Positions 36,237-47,458 of a stretch of DNA of 64,000 bases are shown piece after piece (the stretch's first letter is position 1; the number at the start of each line of letters is the position of its first letter). The stretch covers positions 124,001-188,000 of the forward strand of contig JAQUAX010000005.1 of assembly GCA_028687035.1 (NCBI GenBank), written 5' to 3'. Source of the stretch: Dechloromonas sp. (GTDB lineage: Bacteria; Pseudomonadota; Gammaproteobacteria; Burkholderiales; Rhodocyclaceae). A program made the translations under genes and the position numbers. The notes beneath the pieces were generated by a model that saw only the letters and a list, made by a program, of their open reading frames with translations, was not told the DNA's origin and made no database searches.

Positions 36237-36878
36237 TTATAGTCGACCGCAACGCGATGGCAGTTCCAGTACCGAGCCGACCTTGACGTCAACGAAGGGC
36301 GAGCGGCGGGAGCCAGCGCTCACCCACACGGTCTTCATGCCCAGTTTCTTGGCGGTGACCAGGTTGTCCAGGCTGTCCTCGACCATGATGCAGCGCCGGG
36401 GATCGAGGCGTTCGGCGCGGAGCAGTGCTTGGAATCCGGCCATCATCGGCTTGGGCTGGAAACGGATGCGGTCGACCGAGTAGACGGCGTCGAAACAGGG
36501 GGCAAGGCCGGTCAGTTCGAGGACAGCCTCGGCGTAGTGGCGCGGTGCGTTCGAGAAGATGATCTTGCGGCCGGTCAGGCGGCGCAGCGCGTGGCGCAGC
36601 GGCTTCTCGAAGACGAGCTGGCGGGCCAGGTCGGGGAAGACGTGGGTTTCGCGCAGGAAGTGCGCCGGATCGGTGCCGTGGTGCCGCATCAGCCCGAGCA
36701 GGGTGGCGCCATAGCGCGTCCAGTAGTCCCGGCGGATGCGGTCGGCCTCGCCGGCGTCGACCCCCAGGTGGCGCTCGATGTATTCGCGCATCGAGCGGTT
36801 GATGTGGGGAAAGATGTGCGGGGTCGCGTCGTGCAGCGTGTTGTCGAGGTCGAACAGCCAGACGCGACCGCCGGACAT
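36237..36878 (-). CDS. HAD pyrimidine 5'-nucleotidase (SDT1-like)
   Basis: 213 residues. Nucleophile motif FDLDNTLHDATPHIFP, Ser/Thr motif IIFSNAPRHYAEAVL, Lys in QPKPMMAG and Asp pair in MVEDSLDNL mark a complete HAD phosphatase of the yeast SDT1/PHM8 nucleotidase type. Likely substrates are pyrimidine nucleoside monophosphates. The ATG abuts the argB stop with no gap. Confidence 0.88.
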   Translation of the reverse strand: MSGGRVWLFDLDNTLHDATPHIFPHINRSMREYIERHLGVDAGEADRIRRDYWTRYGATLLGLMRHHGTDPAHFLRETHVFPDLARQLVFEKPLRHALRRLTGRKIIFSNAPRHYAEAVLELTGLAPCFDAVYSVDRIRFQPKPMMAGFQALLRAERLDPRRCIMVEDSLDNLVTAKKLGMKTVWVSAGSRRSPFVDVKVGSVLELPSRCGRL

Positions 36879-37856
<978 letters not shown>

Positions 37857-38273
37857 TCAGTCGATGGCCAGGCGCTTGCTCGGGCTGGAGGTGCGCTTGG
37901 GCAGCGTCAGTTCGAGGACGCCGTCGTTGAATTTCGCGGCCGCCTTGGCGTCGTCGATGTCCTGTTCGAGCTGGAAGGAGCGCGAGACCTTGCCGAAATA
38001 GCGCTCGGAACGCAGCACGCGTTCACCTTCCCTGACTTCCTTCTCCTGCTTCACCTCGGCGGTGATCGATACATGGTTGCCTTCGACGACGACGTGGATG
38101 TCTTCCTTCCTGACACCGGGCAGTTCGGCATGGATCAGGTAATGGTCGCCGTCCTCCTTGACGTCCATCTTGATGGCAGGCGGCTGGGCCGGGTTGTTGC
38201 TGAAATCGACCGGGCGGACGAAGAAGCCGTGGAACAGGTCGTCGAAGGGATCGATGCGGGTGATGTTGGCCAT
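37857..38273 (-). CDS. Small heat shock protein Hsp20 family
   Basis: 138 residues. Alpha-crystallin domain with AELPGVRKEDIHVVVEGNHVSI and the closing FNDGVLELTLPKR; the C-terminal segment lacks a clear IxI motif. An ATP-independent holdase that binds unfolding proteins. ATG 38273 has GGAG 7 bases upstream. A sigma-32 promoter was not identified in the 58 bases before nudB. Confidence 0.9.
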   Translation of the reverse strand: MANITRIDPFDDLFHGFFVRPVDFSNNPAQPPAIKMDVKEDGDHYLIHAELPGVRKEDIHVVVEGNHVSITAEVKQEKEVREGERVLRSERYFGKVSRSFQLEQDIDDAKAAAKFNDGVLELTLPKRTSSPSKRLAID

Positions 38274-38331
38274 GATGGGTCTCCGTGTTGTTGAGTGTTC
38301 TGAGACCAATATAGGGCGCCCGCCCACGGTT

Positions 38332-38772
38332 TCAAGTGAGTTGCGGCAGCATCAGGATGGCGTCCCGGTTGCTCCACGAGAAGCAGCGTTCGGCCGCCGT
38401 TCGCCAGGGCAGCCAGCACCAGTCGCGGTGTTCGTCGGGGGCGGGGGTGATGTCGATGGCTTCGGGCAGGCACAGCCCGAACACGTGCTCGGTGTTGCGC
38501 GTGATGCCCGGGGCGTAGCGATGACGCCACTCCGGAAAGATTTCGTAGGTATTCGTGATGCGCCAGTCGGCGAAGCATTCGGTCGGCATTGCGATGCCGG
38601 TTTCTTCGGCGACTTCCCGGCAGGCGGTCGCGAGCGGCGTTTCTTCATCCTCGCGGCTTCCGGTGACCGACTGCCAGTAGCCCGGATGGGCGGCGCGTTC
38701 GAGCAGCAGGACCTGCAGATCCGCGGTGTGGATGACGACGAGGACGGATTGCGGCTGCTTGTAAGCCTTCAT
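38332..38772 (-). CDS. nudB: Dihydroneopterin triphosphate diphosphatase
   Basis: 146 residues. Nudix box GSREDEETPLATACREVAEE is complete. Flanks (YKQPQSVLVVIHT, WLPWRTAAERCFSWSNRDAI) match NudB, which removes pyrophosphate in folate synthesis. In many betaproteobacteria it sits beside aspS as here. ATG 38772 overlaps the barstar stop (ATGA), so it is the last gene of aspS-RNase-barstar-nudB. Confidence 0.92.
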   Translation of the reverse strand: MKAYKQPQSVLVVIHTADLQVLLLERAAHPGYWQSVTGSREDEETPLATACREVAEETGIAMPTECFADWRITNTYEIFPEWRHRYAPGITRNTEHVFGLCLPEAIDITPAPDEHRDWCWLPWRTAAERCFSWSNRDAILMLPQLT

Positions 38773-39182
38773 CGGGGCAGCGCGTCGAGGTCCAGTCCGG
38801 GGCCGTCGAACAGCGCCCAGAGCGAGCGGTCCTGGTCGCGCCACTCGTCGGCGGCAGCCTGCAGCACGGCGATCAGCGTGTCGCAGCCAGCCTCGTCCAG
38901 GCCGGCGGTATTGCCGAGGCGCAGCACCAGCGTCGGCTGGGGCAGCAGTTCGCGGTCGCACAGGCTGTCGAACAGTGCATCGAAATTGGCGCCGAAGCTG
39001 TCGGGAAAGCCGAGCGCGCGGCCGGCCCCGGCCAGCCAGTCGGTGCGTCCGGTGGCGGACGGGCGGATCTCGATGCTGGGCAGCTCAAGTTCGCGGATTT
39101 CGCCGAGCACGGCATCGCGCCGCTGGGGCGTCAGCAGGTAGGGGCCGGCGAGTTCGCGGCGGGCGAGGACGGAAGCGGCCAA
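38769..39182 (-). CDS. Barstar family ribonuclease inhibitor
   Basis: 137 residues. The barstar fold shows in DAVLGEIRELELPSIEIRPS and the conserved ALGFPDSFGANFDALFDSLC. Barstar binds and blocks barnase-type RNases in the cytosol. The start is TTG 39182: AGGAG lies 7 bases upstream inside the RNase stop region, making this the best-supported start. The gene follows the secreted RNase by 4 bases, so toxin and antidote are co-expressed. Confidence 0.88.
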   Translation of the reverse strand: MAASVLARRELAGPYLLTPQRRDAVLGEIRELELPSIEIRPSATGRTDWLAGAGRALGFPDSFGANFDALFDSLCDRELLPQPTLVLRLGNTAGLDEAGCDTLIAVLQAAADEWRDQDRSLWALFDGPGLDLDALPR

Positions 39183-39186
39183 GGCG

Positions 39187-39543
39187 TCACTCCTGAATGC
39201 GGCGGAAGCTGTTGTAGTGGTCGTCGGTGTAGTAGAACACCACCGGCGGTTCGCCGCCGGCGACGATGCGCCGTGCGCCGCGGTGGCGGACGCCCGGCGT
39301 GCGCACCGTGTATTCGCGGTAATAGCCCCGGGCCGCGCGCGGCAGGCGTTTTTCGAAATTGCGGAATTCGACGCCGTCGCGTTCGTGCGGGAAGGGGCCG
39401 CCCCGGTGGATCAGGGCGAGCGTGGTGCGGGCTTCGGGCGGCAGTTCGGCGACGGCGACCTGGTCGCCGCCGCCGAAGCTGAAGCCGAAGGCGCTGCCGA
39501 TCGCCAGCCAGGCAACGATCAGCAGGCGCAGCCAGAAGGCCAT
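39187..39543 (-). CDS. Secreted barnase/RNase Sa-type guanyl-preferring ribonuclease
   Basis: 118 residues. A signal peptide (MAFWLRLLIVAWLAIGSAFG) precedes the RNase domain. The family motifs are complete: the catalytic Glu in FRNFEKRLP, GYYREYTVRTPG, the Arg in RGARRIV and the catalytic His in YTDDHYNSF. It cleaves RNA after G with a 2',3'-cyclic intermediate. Position 4 bases before the barstar gene and 4 after aspS shows a working enzyme-inhibitor pair inside a housekeeping operon. Export is presumably Sec-dependent, to the periplasm or medium. Confidence 0.9.
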   Translation of the reverse strand: MAFWLRLLIVAWLAIGSAFGFSFGGGDQVAVAELPPEARTTLALIHRGGPFPHERDGVEFRNFEKRLPRAARGYYREYTVRTPGVRHRGARRIVAGGEPPVVFYYTDDHYNSFRRIQE

Positions 39544-39547
39544 GGTC

Positions 39548-41347
<1,800 letters not shown>

Positions 41348-41364
41348 GAAGCTTTCCGGTTGAT

Positions 41365-41994
41365 TCAGGTGTGGGTGATGGCGCGGGCGTGCGGCGGCGG
41401 GGCCACGACGCCCATCGAAATGATGTACTTGAGGGCTTCGTCGACGGTCATGTCGAGCTCGACGACATCGGCCGCCGGCATCATCAGGAAGAAGCCGGAG
41501 GTCGGGTTGGGCGTCGTCGGCACGTAGACGCTGACGTACTCGCCGGCCAGGTGGTTGACCAGGTCGCCGCCCGGGGCGCCGGTCAGGAAGGCGATGGTCC
41601 AGCTGCCCTGGCGCGGATACTGGACCAGCAGCGCCTTGCGGAAGGCGTTGCCGTTCGGCGCGAACAGCGTGTCGGACACCTGCTTGACCGCCTTGTAGAC
41701 GGAATTGACGACGGGAATCCGGGCGAGCAGCTTGTCCCACCAGCCGACGAGTTTCTGGCCGATGAAATTGGCGGCAAGCAGGCCGGTCAACAGGATCATC
41801 GCCAGCGTCAGCACGGCGCCGGCCCCGGGGATCGCGAAACCGAACAGGTTCTGCGGGTGGACCGCTTCGGGCAGCAGCCGCAGCGACTGGTCCAGCGTGC
41901 TGATGATCAGCGACAGGACCCAGCCGGTGATGACCAGCGGGACCCAGATCAGCAGTCCGGTGATGAAATAGCGCTTGATCAGCTGGCTGCGCAC
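41365..41994 (-). CDS. DUF502 family membrane protein
   Basis: 209 residues with two N-terminal membrane spans (about 8-32 and 55-80), then a cytosolic or periplasmic domain with [17 protein letters not shown] and [15 protein letters not shown], hallmarks of DUF502 (COG2928). Function unknown. I chose GTG 41994 ([17 protein letters not shown]) because the protein family starts here; it overlaps the fmdB end by 16 bases and AAGGAAG lies 9 bases upstream. Confidence 0.85.
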   Translation of the reverse strand: MRSQLIKRYFITGLLIWVPLVITGWVLSLIISTLDQSLRLLPEAVHPQNLFGFAIPGAGAVLTLAMILLTGLLAANFIGQKLVGWWDKLLARIPVVNSVYKAVKQVSDTLFAPNGNAFRKALLVQYPRQGSWTIAFLTGAPGGDLVNHLAGEYVSVYVPTTPNPTSGFFLMMPAADVVELDMTVDEALKYIISMGVVAPPPHARAITHT

Positions 41995-42224
41995 GACGAA
42001 CAGCTTCCTTCGCCGGTCTGGCAAGGCGGGGCCTTCGGCTGGCCGCCCTTGAAGTCGGTCGCGTACCAGCCGCTGCCCTTCAGCTGGAAGCCGGCCGCCG
42101 ACAGCAGCTTGCCGTAGCTTTCCTGGCCGCAGGCCGGGCAGGTGGTCAGAGCGGGGTCGCTCATCTTCTGCAGATGTTCCTTCTGGTGACCGCAGGAGTC
42201 GCAGCGATACTCGTAAATCGGCAT
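41979..42224 (-). CDS. FmdB family zinc-ribbon protein
   Basis: 81 residues. [16 protein letters not shown] and TTCPACGQ give the CxxC...CxxC zinc ribbon at residues 8-35, followed by a Ser/Cys-rich tail (SCSSCAAS). A putative regulatory zinc ribbon; the function of the family is unclear. It precedes DUF502 and aspS, a common betaproteobacterial order. Confidence 0.9.
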   Translation of the reverse strand: MPIYEYRCDSCGHQKEHLQKMSDPALTTCPACGQESYGKLLSAAGFQLKGSGWYATDFKGGQPKAPPCQTGEGSCSSCAAS

Positions 42225-42294
42225 GGGAATCCTCCAAAACCTTGAATTATAACCGAGAGTCCGGGAAGCCCATATCGGGGGGCTTTTTACTTTT

Positions 42295-43149
42295 TCAATG
42301 GAGCAGGCCGAGATAATTCCGCGTCAGTTCCTGACCCCAGAACAGTGCGATGATGCCGGCCGCCGCCAAGTAGGGGCCGAAGGGAATCGGCACGTTGCGG
42401 CCGTGGCGGGCCAGGGCGATCAGCGCGATGCCGGCGGCGGCGCCGACCAGCGAGGACAGCAGCACGATGACCGGCAGCATGCTCCAGCCCAGCCAGGCGC
42501 CGAGCGCGGCGAGCAGCTTGAAGTCGCCGTAGCCCATGCCTTCCTTGCCGGTCGCCAGCTTGAACAGCCAGAAAATGCTCCACAGGCTCAGATAGCCGGC
42601 CATTGCGCCGATCACTGCGCCATCGATGTCGGCATAGGTCCGCATCAGGTTGAACAACAGTCCGAGCCAGAGCAGGGGCAGCGTGATCGAATCCGGCAGC
42701 AGTTGGGTATCGAGGTCGATGAAGCTCAGCGCGATCAGTGCCCAGATCAGCAGCAGGGCGCCCGCCGCCTGCAGTGTCGGCCCGAAATGCCATGCCGCGT
42801 AGGCCGACAGCAGGCCGCTCAGCAACTCGACCAGCGGATAGCGCGGCGAGATCGCTTGCCCGCAACCGCTGCATTTGCCGCGCAGGATCAGCAGGTAGCT
42901 GAGCAGCGGAATGTTCTCAAGCGCGGAGATCGGGTGGCCGCAGTGCGGGCAGCGCGAGCGGGGGCGGGACAGCGACAGCGGCGCTTCCGCGGTCGACGGC
43001 GTTTCCCCGCGCAATTCCGCACATTGGGCCTGCCATTCGCGCTCCATCATGCGCGGCAGGCGATGGATCACGACGTTCAGGAAGCTGCCCACGCACAAGC
43101 CCAGCAGCCCGGCCGCCAGCGCCAGGCCGCCCAGGGTTTCCGGCAGCAT
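42295..43149 (-). CDS. pilD: Prepilin peptidase (type IV leader peptidase/N-methyltransferase)
   Basis: 284 residues, polytopic. The N-terminal methyltransferase zinc domain has CPHC and CSGC pairs (RSRCPHCGHPIS, GKCSGCGQ). The catalytic aspartates are in IDLDTQLLPD and GYGDFKL, the aspartic protease signature. It cuts and methylates prepilins. It completes pilB-pilC-pilD and is the only such enzyme in the window, so it probably also processes the prepilins of the 21-33 kb locus. Confidence 0.94.
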   Translation of the reverse strand: MLPETLGGLALAAGLLGLCVGSFLNVVIHRLPRMMEREWQAQCAELRGETPSTAEAPLSLSRPRSRCPHCGHPISALENIPLLSYLLILRGKCSGCGQAISPRYPLVELLSGLLSAYAAWHFGPTLQAAGALLLIWALIALSFIDLDTQLLPDSITLPLLWLGLLFNLMRTYADIDGAVIGAMAGYLSLWSIFWLFKLATGKEGMGYGDFKLLAALGAWLGWSMLPVIVLLSSLVGAAAGIALIALARHGRNVPIPFGPYLAAAGIIALFWGQELTRNYLGLLH

Positions 43150-44375
43150 CAGACGACCGAGCCCAGCTTGAAGATCGGCAGGTACATCGCGACGACCATG
43201 CCGCCGATCAGCGTACCGAGGATGACCATGATCAGCGGTTCCATCAGGCTGGACATCGCTTCGACGGCGTCGTCGACCTCCTGCTCGAAGAAGTCGGCGA
43301 CCTTGGACAGCATCGAGTCAAGGGCGCCGGATTCCTCGCCGATGGCGACCATCTGGGTCACCATGTTGGGGAACAGGTTGACGTTCTGCATGCTGATCGT
43401 CAGGCTGCTGCCGGTCGCCACCTCGCTCTGGATCTGCTTGGTGGCAACCTTGTAGACGTAGTTGCCGGAAGCGCCGCCGACCGAGTCCAGCGATTCGACG
43501 AGCGGTACGCCGGCCGCGAACATCGTCGACAGCGTGCGCGTCCAGCGGGCGATCACCGACTTGCGGACGATTTCACCGAAGATCGGCATGCGCAGCAGCA
43601 AGCGGTCCATCGCCATCTGAACCTTTTCGGATCGCCGCCAGGCTTCCAGGAAGCCGTAGATGGCGCCGCCGATGATGCCGAAGATCGCCCACCAGTAGGC
43701 GACGAAGAAGTCCGAGATGGCGATCACGAGCAGCGTCGGCGCCGGCAGGTCGGCGCCGAAGCTCTTGAACACGTCCTTGAAGGCCGGAATCACGAAGATC
43801 ATGATGACCGCCGTGATGATGAAGGCGACGACGATCACGGCGACCGGATAGAACAGCGCCGACTTGATCTTGCTCTTGATTGCGAGGATTTTTTCCTTGT
43901 AGGTCGCCAGGCGGTCGAGCAGCGAATCCAGGATACCCGCCGCCTCGCCGGCGGCGACCAGGTTGCAGTACAGCGCATCGAAGTACAGCGGGTACTTGCG
44001 GAAGGCCTGGGACAGCGAACTGCCGGTCTCGACGTCAGCCTTGATGTCGAGCAGCAGTTTGCCGACGGTCGGGTTGGCGTGGCCGCGACCGACGATATCG
44101 AAGGACTGCAGCAGCGGAACGCCGGACTTCATCATGGTCGCCAGTTGCCGGGTGAACAGCGTGATGTCCTTGTCGGTGATCTTGCCGCCGCTCCGGATAC
44201 GGATTTTCTTGACCTTCAGGTTGGTGATTCCCTGGCGGCGGAGGATGGTTTGCACGACCGCCAAGCTGGCCGCACGCATCTCGCCGCGAACCGGTCTTCC
44301 CTCGCGATTTCGACCTTCCCACTGGAAGGTGCTTTCCTTGACAGCCGGTGCCCTCGGTTTTGCTGCGGTGGCCAT
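43149..44375 (-). CDS. pilC: Type IV pilus inner-membrane platform protein PilC
   Basis: 408 residues. Two GspF domains with FTRQLATMMKSGVPLLQSFD and FAAGVPLVESLDSVGGASGN, and three long membrane helices. It anchors PilB and passes pilins into the growing fibre. It begins 18 bases after pilB and overlaps pilD by one base. It is closer to classical PilC than the MshG-like paralog at 27.4-28.7 kb. Confidence 0.95.
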   Translation of the reverse strand: MATAAKPRAPAVKESTFQWEGRNREGRPVRGEMRAASLAVVQTILRRQGITNLKVKKIRIRSGGKITDKDITLFTRQLATMMKSGVPLLQSFDIVGRGHANPTVGKLLLDIKADVETGSSLSQAFRKYPLYFDALYCNLVAAGEAAGILDSLLDRLATYKEKILAIKSKIKSALFYPVAVIVVAFIITAVIMIFVIPAFKDVFKSFGADLPAPTLLVIAISDFFVAYWWAIFGIIGGAIYGFLEAWRRSEKVQMAMDRLLLRMPIFGEIVRKSVIARWTRTLSTMFAAGVPLVESLDSVGGASGNYVYKVATKQIQSEVATGSSLTISMQNVNLFPNMVTQMVAIGEESGALDSMLSKVADFFEQEVDDAVEAMSSLMEPLIMVILGTLIGGMVVAMYLPIFKLGSVV

Positions 44376-44393
44376 GTGGATTCCCCTTCCTCT

Positions 44394-46109
44394 TTATGCG
44401 TTGGTGGTGCTCAGTACCTCGTCGAGCGAGGTGACGCCTTGTTTTACCTTGATCAGCCCCGACTCCCGGAGATCACGGACACCTTCCAACTTGGCCTGGG
44501 CCGCGAGGTCGATCGAGGTTGCGCCGCTCATGATCAGGCGCTGCATCGCATCGGAAATCGGCATGACCTGGTAGATGCCGACCCGTCCCTTGTAGCCGCT
44601 TCCCTTGCAGCGCTGGCAGCCGGAGGGACCGTACAGCGTCCACGAGCCGTCGAGATCCTCCGGCTTGAAGCCGGCGTCGAGCAGGGTCTGCTCGGGGACG
44701 GTCATCGGCTGCTTGCAGGTGCACAGGCGGCGGGCCAGGCGCTGCGCGGTGATCAGCAGTACGCTGGAGGCGATGTTGAAGGTCGGCACGCCCATGTTCA
44801 TCAGGCGGGTCAGCGTTTGCGGCGCGTCGTTGGTGTGCAGCGTGGATAGCACCAGGTGGCCGGTCTGTGCCGCCTTGATGGCGATTTCGGCCGTTTCCAG
44901 GTCGCGGATTTCGCCGACCATGATGATGTCCGGATCCTGGCGCAGGAAGGAGCGCAGCGCCGCGGCGAAGGTCAGGCCGGCGCGGTCGTCGACGTTGACC
45001 TGGTTGATGCCGGCCAGGTTGATTTCGGCCGGGTCCTCGGCAGTCGAGATGTTGACGCCGTCCTTGTTCAGCAGGTTCAGGCAGGTGTACAGCGACACCG
45101 TCTTGCCGGAGCCGGTCGGGCCGGTGACCAGCACCATGCCGTAGGGCCGGCTGATCGCGTCGAGCATGGCCTGGCGCTGGTCGGGCTCGTAGCCCAGCGC
45201 GTCGATGCCCAGCGTCGCCGAGGTCGGATCGAGAATCCGCAACACGATCTTTTCGCCCTGCAGGGTCGGCAGCGTGCTGACCCGGAAGTCGATGGCGCGG
45301 TTCTTGGACAGCACGAGCCGCATCCGGCCGTCCTGCGGCACGCGCTTCTCGGCGATGTTGAGCCGGGAGATGACCTTGATCCGCGAAGCGATCTTGTCCT
45401 TGATTGCCAGCGGCGGGGTCGCGACCTCGCGCAGCACGCCGTCGACGCGGAAGCGGATGCGGTAGAACTTCTCGTAGGGCTCGAAATGGATGTCGGAGGC
45501 GCCGTCGTTGATCGCGTCCAGCAGCATCTTCTGGATGAACTTGACGACCGGTGCGTCGTCGATTTCCTGGCCGGCCGCGTCGTCGCTCTTGGCGGCCGAT
45601 TCATCGTCGAGGAAGTCGAGGTTGATGTCCTCGTTGGCCAGGTTCTTCAGCGCATCGTTGGCCGACTCGGAAAACTTGGCGACCAGCGGCAGCAGCTTGG
45701 GATGCTCGACGACGATGGGGTCGACGGCCAGTCCGGTCTGGAAACGGATTTCGTCCAGCGCGCGCAGGTTGGTCGGATCGGCGATGGCGACCGACAGCCG
45801 GTTGCCGCGCTTGTGCAGCGGGATGACCTTGTGCGTCGCGATCAGCTTGCGGTCGACGGCGTCGCCGGGGATCAGCGCGTCGTCGAAGGCTTCAAGGTCG
45901 AGCAGCGGGTAGCCGAACGTGTCGGCGACGAAGCGGGCGATATCGAGGGCGCTCGCCTTGTTGCCGGCGATGATCTGTTCGATCAGCGAGGTCTTGCTGT
46001 TGTGGGCATCGGTCAGCAACTGTTCGGCTTCCGCCTCCTTGAGTTGCCCGGCCTGCACGAGGGCGCGCGCGAGGCCGCTGAGCGGAGGGGTTTGCGGAGT
46101 TGCTGCCAT
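44394..46109 (-). CDS. pilB: Type IV pilus extension ATPase PilB
   Basis: 571 residues. N-terminal MshEN/T2SSE-N region, then the ATPase with Walker A GPTGSGKTVS, Walker B RQDPDIIMVGEIRD and zinc-binding cysteines (LCTC, CQRC). It polymerises pilin on PilC. The major pilin gene is not adjacent. The 75 bases upstream show no sigma-54 -24/-12 element. Confidence 0.95.
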   Translation of the reverse strand: MAATPQTPPLSGLARALVQAGQLKEAEAEQLLTDAHNSKTSLIEQIIAGNKASALDIARFVADTFGYPLLDLEAFDDALIPGDAVDRKLIATHKVIPLHKRGNRLSVAIADPTNLRALDEIRFQTGLAVDPIVVEHPKLLPLVAKFSESANDALKNLANEDINLDFLDDESAAKSDDAAGQEIDDAPVVKFIQKMLLDAINDGASDIHFEPYEKFYRIRFRVDGVLREVATPPLAIKDKIASRIKVISRLNIAEKRVPQDGRMRLVLSKNRAIDFRVSTLPTLQGEKIVLRILDPTSATLGIDALGYEPDQRQAMLDAISRPYGMVLVTGPTGSGKTVSLYTCLNLLNKDGVNISTAEDPAEINLAGINQVNVDDRAGLTFAAALRSFLRQDPDIIMVGEIRDLETAEIAIKAAQTGHLVLSTLHTNDAPQTLTRLMNMGVPTFNIASSVLLITAQRLARRLCTCKQPMTVPEQTLLDAGFKPEDLDGSWTLYGPSGCQRCKGSGYKGRVGIYQVMPISDAMQRLIMSGATSIDLAAQAKLEGVRDLRESGLIKVKQGVTSLDEVLSTTNA

Positions 46110-46184
46110 TGATTATTATCGGATGCCGTCTAGATCGGCCGATGATGCTACGCGGGTGGCAGTTTGTAAAGATTGAGAGATTTC

Positions 46185-47456
46185 TCAGTTGGCCGGTGGG
46201 CGGTAGATCCGGACGGTGACGACGCTCTTGTCCTGGGTCTGCAGGATTTCGACCGGGATGCCGGCCAGCTTGATGCTGACGTCGGCTTCCGGAATGTCCT
46301 GGAAGTGTTCCAGGATCAGGCCGTTCAGGGTTTTCGGGCCGTCGAGCGGGAAATCCAGGCCGAGCATCCGGTTGATCTCGCGCAGCGGGCGCGATCCTTC
46401 GACGATGGCATCGCCTTCGGCGGACCAGGTCAGGGTGCTGGCCAGGCCGGGCAGCGAGGTCGTGAAGTCGCCGACGAATTCCTCGATGATGTCCTCCAGC
46501 GTCAGCAGGCCGAGAATCTCGCCGTATTCGTCGACGACGAAGCCGATGCGCTGGCGGTTTTCCTGGAAGAAGGCCAGTTGCGAGAACACGCCGGTGCCGG
46601 CTGGAATGTAGTACGGGGGCTGCAGTTGCTGCAGGACCGCCGCCTCGTCGAAATCCGGCTCGCCGAGGCCGCCGAGCAGGCGGCGGACATGCAGTACGCC
46701 GACCAGCTGGTCGAGGGATTCGCGGCAGACCGGCAGCCGGCTGTGGTGGCTGGTCGCCAGCTGGGTCCGGACTTCCTCGATCGGGCGGGCCAGGTCGAGG
46801 ATTTCGATGGCGCCGCGCGGCGTCATCACGTCTTCGACCGTGATGTTGTTCAGGTCGAACAGGCTGCTCAGAATGGCCCGGTGTTTCTGCGGGATCACGT
46901 GGGAGGATTCGAGCACGAGGCTGCGCAGTTCCTCCGGCGACAGTTGCGCCGTCTCGTTGCCCGGGCGCGGGGCAAGGCGCAGCAGGCGAAGCAGGGCGCT
47001 GGCGAACAGGTTGATGAACCAGACGACCGGATAGAACAGGCGGAGCAGCGGCGTCAGCGCGAAGCCGAGCAGGCTGGCCAGGCGGTCGGCGTAGGTCGCG
47101 CCGATGATTTTCGGTGTGATTTCCGAAAAGACCAGGATGGCGAAGGTTACCGCCAGCGTGCCGACGCCCAGCGCCCACTTTTCCTCCCCGAACAGCTCGA
47201 TGGCGATGACGGAGACCAGGGTCGCGGCAGCCGAGTTGATCAGGTTGTTGCCGAGCAGGATGACGCCGAGCATCTTGTCGGTCTGGCCGAGCAGGGCGAG
47301 CGCCTTCTGGGCGCCGAGGTGGCCGGACTGGGCCAGGTGGCGCAAGCGGAAACGGTTCGACGCCATCATCGCCGTCTCGCTCAGCGAGAAGAAGGCGGAC
47401 AGGGCGAGCAGGACGACGAGCGCGGTCGACAGCGCGGAAAGGGGGATTCCGTCCAC
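46185..47456 (-). CDS. CorC/HlyC family CNNM-CBS membrane protein
   Basis: 423 residues. A CNNM (DUF21) domain with four hydrophobic segments (about 8-150, including FFSLSETAMMASNRFRLRHL and FSEITPKI), two CBS domains (VEDVMTPRGAIE, GFVVDEYGEILGLLTLED) and a C-terminal transporter-associated domain. Members are linked to Mg2+/Co2+ homeostasis. The start is GTG 47456 (MDGIPLSALSTALVV), 2 bases after the YpjD-like stop; longer frames invade that gene. Confidence 0.9.
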   Translation of the reverse strand: MDGIPLSALSTALVVLLALSAFFSLSETAMMASNRFRLRHLAQSGHLGAQKALALLGQTDKMLGVILLGNNLINSAAATLVSVIAIELFGEEKWALGVGTLAVTFAILVFSEITPKIIGATYADRLASLLGFALTPLLRLFYPVVWFINLFASALLRLLRLAPRPGNETAQLSPEELRSLVLESSHVIPQKHRAILSSLFDLNNITVEDVMTPRGAIEILDLARPIEEVRTQLATSHHSRLPVCRESLDQLVGVLHVRRLLGGLGEPDFDEAAVLQQLQPPYYIPAGTGVFSQLAFFQENRQRIGFVVDEYGEILGLLTLEDIIEEFVGDFTTSLPGLASTLTWSAEGDAIVEGSRPLREINRMLGLDFPLDGPKTLNGLILEHFQDIPEADVSIKLAGIPVEILQTQDKSVVTVRIYRPPAN

Positions 47457-47458
47457 GG

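Noticed and set aside
38769..39543. Mobile toxin-antitoxin cassette
   Set aside because: The pair has host-like base composition, lies within a tight aspS-nudB operon, and there are no flanking repeats or integrase genes.
42266..42288. Hairpin AAGCCC/GGGCTT followed by T5 on the rightward strand
   Set aside because: No rightward gene ends here; both flanking genes run leftward and the T-tract is on the wrong strand for them.
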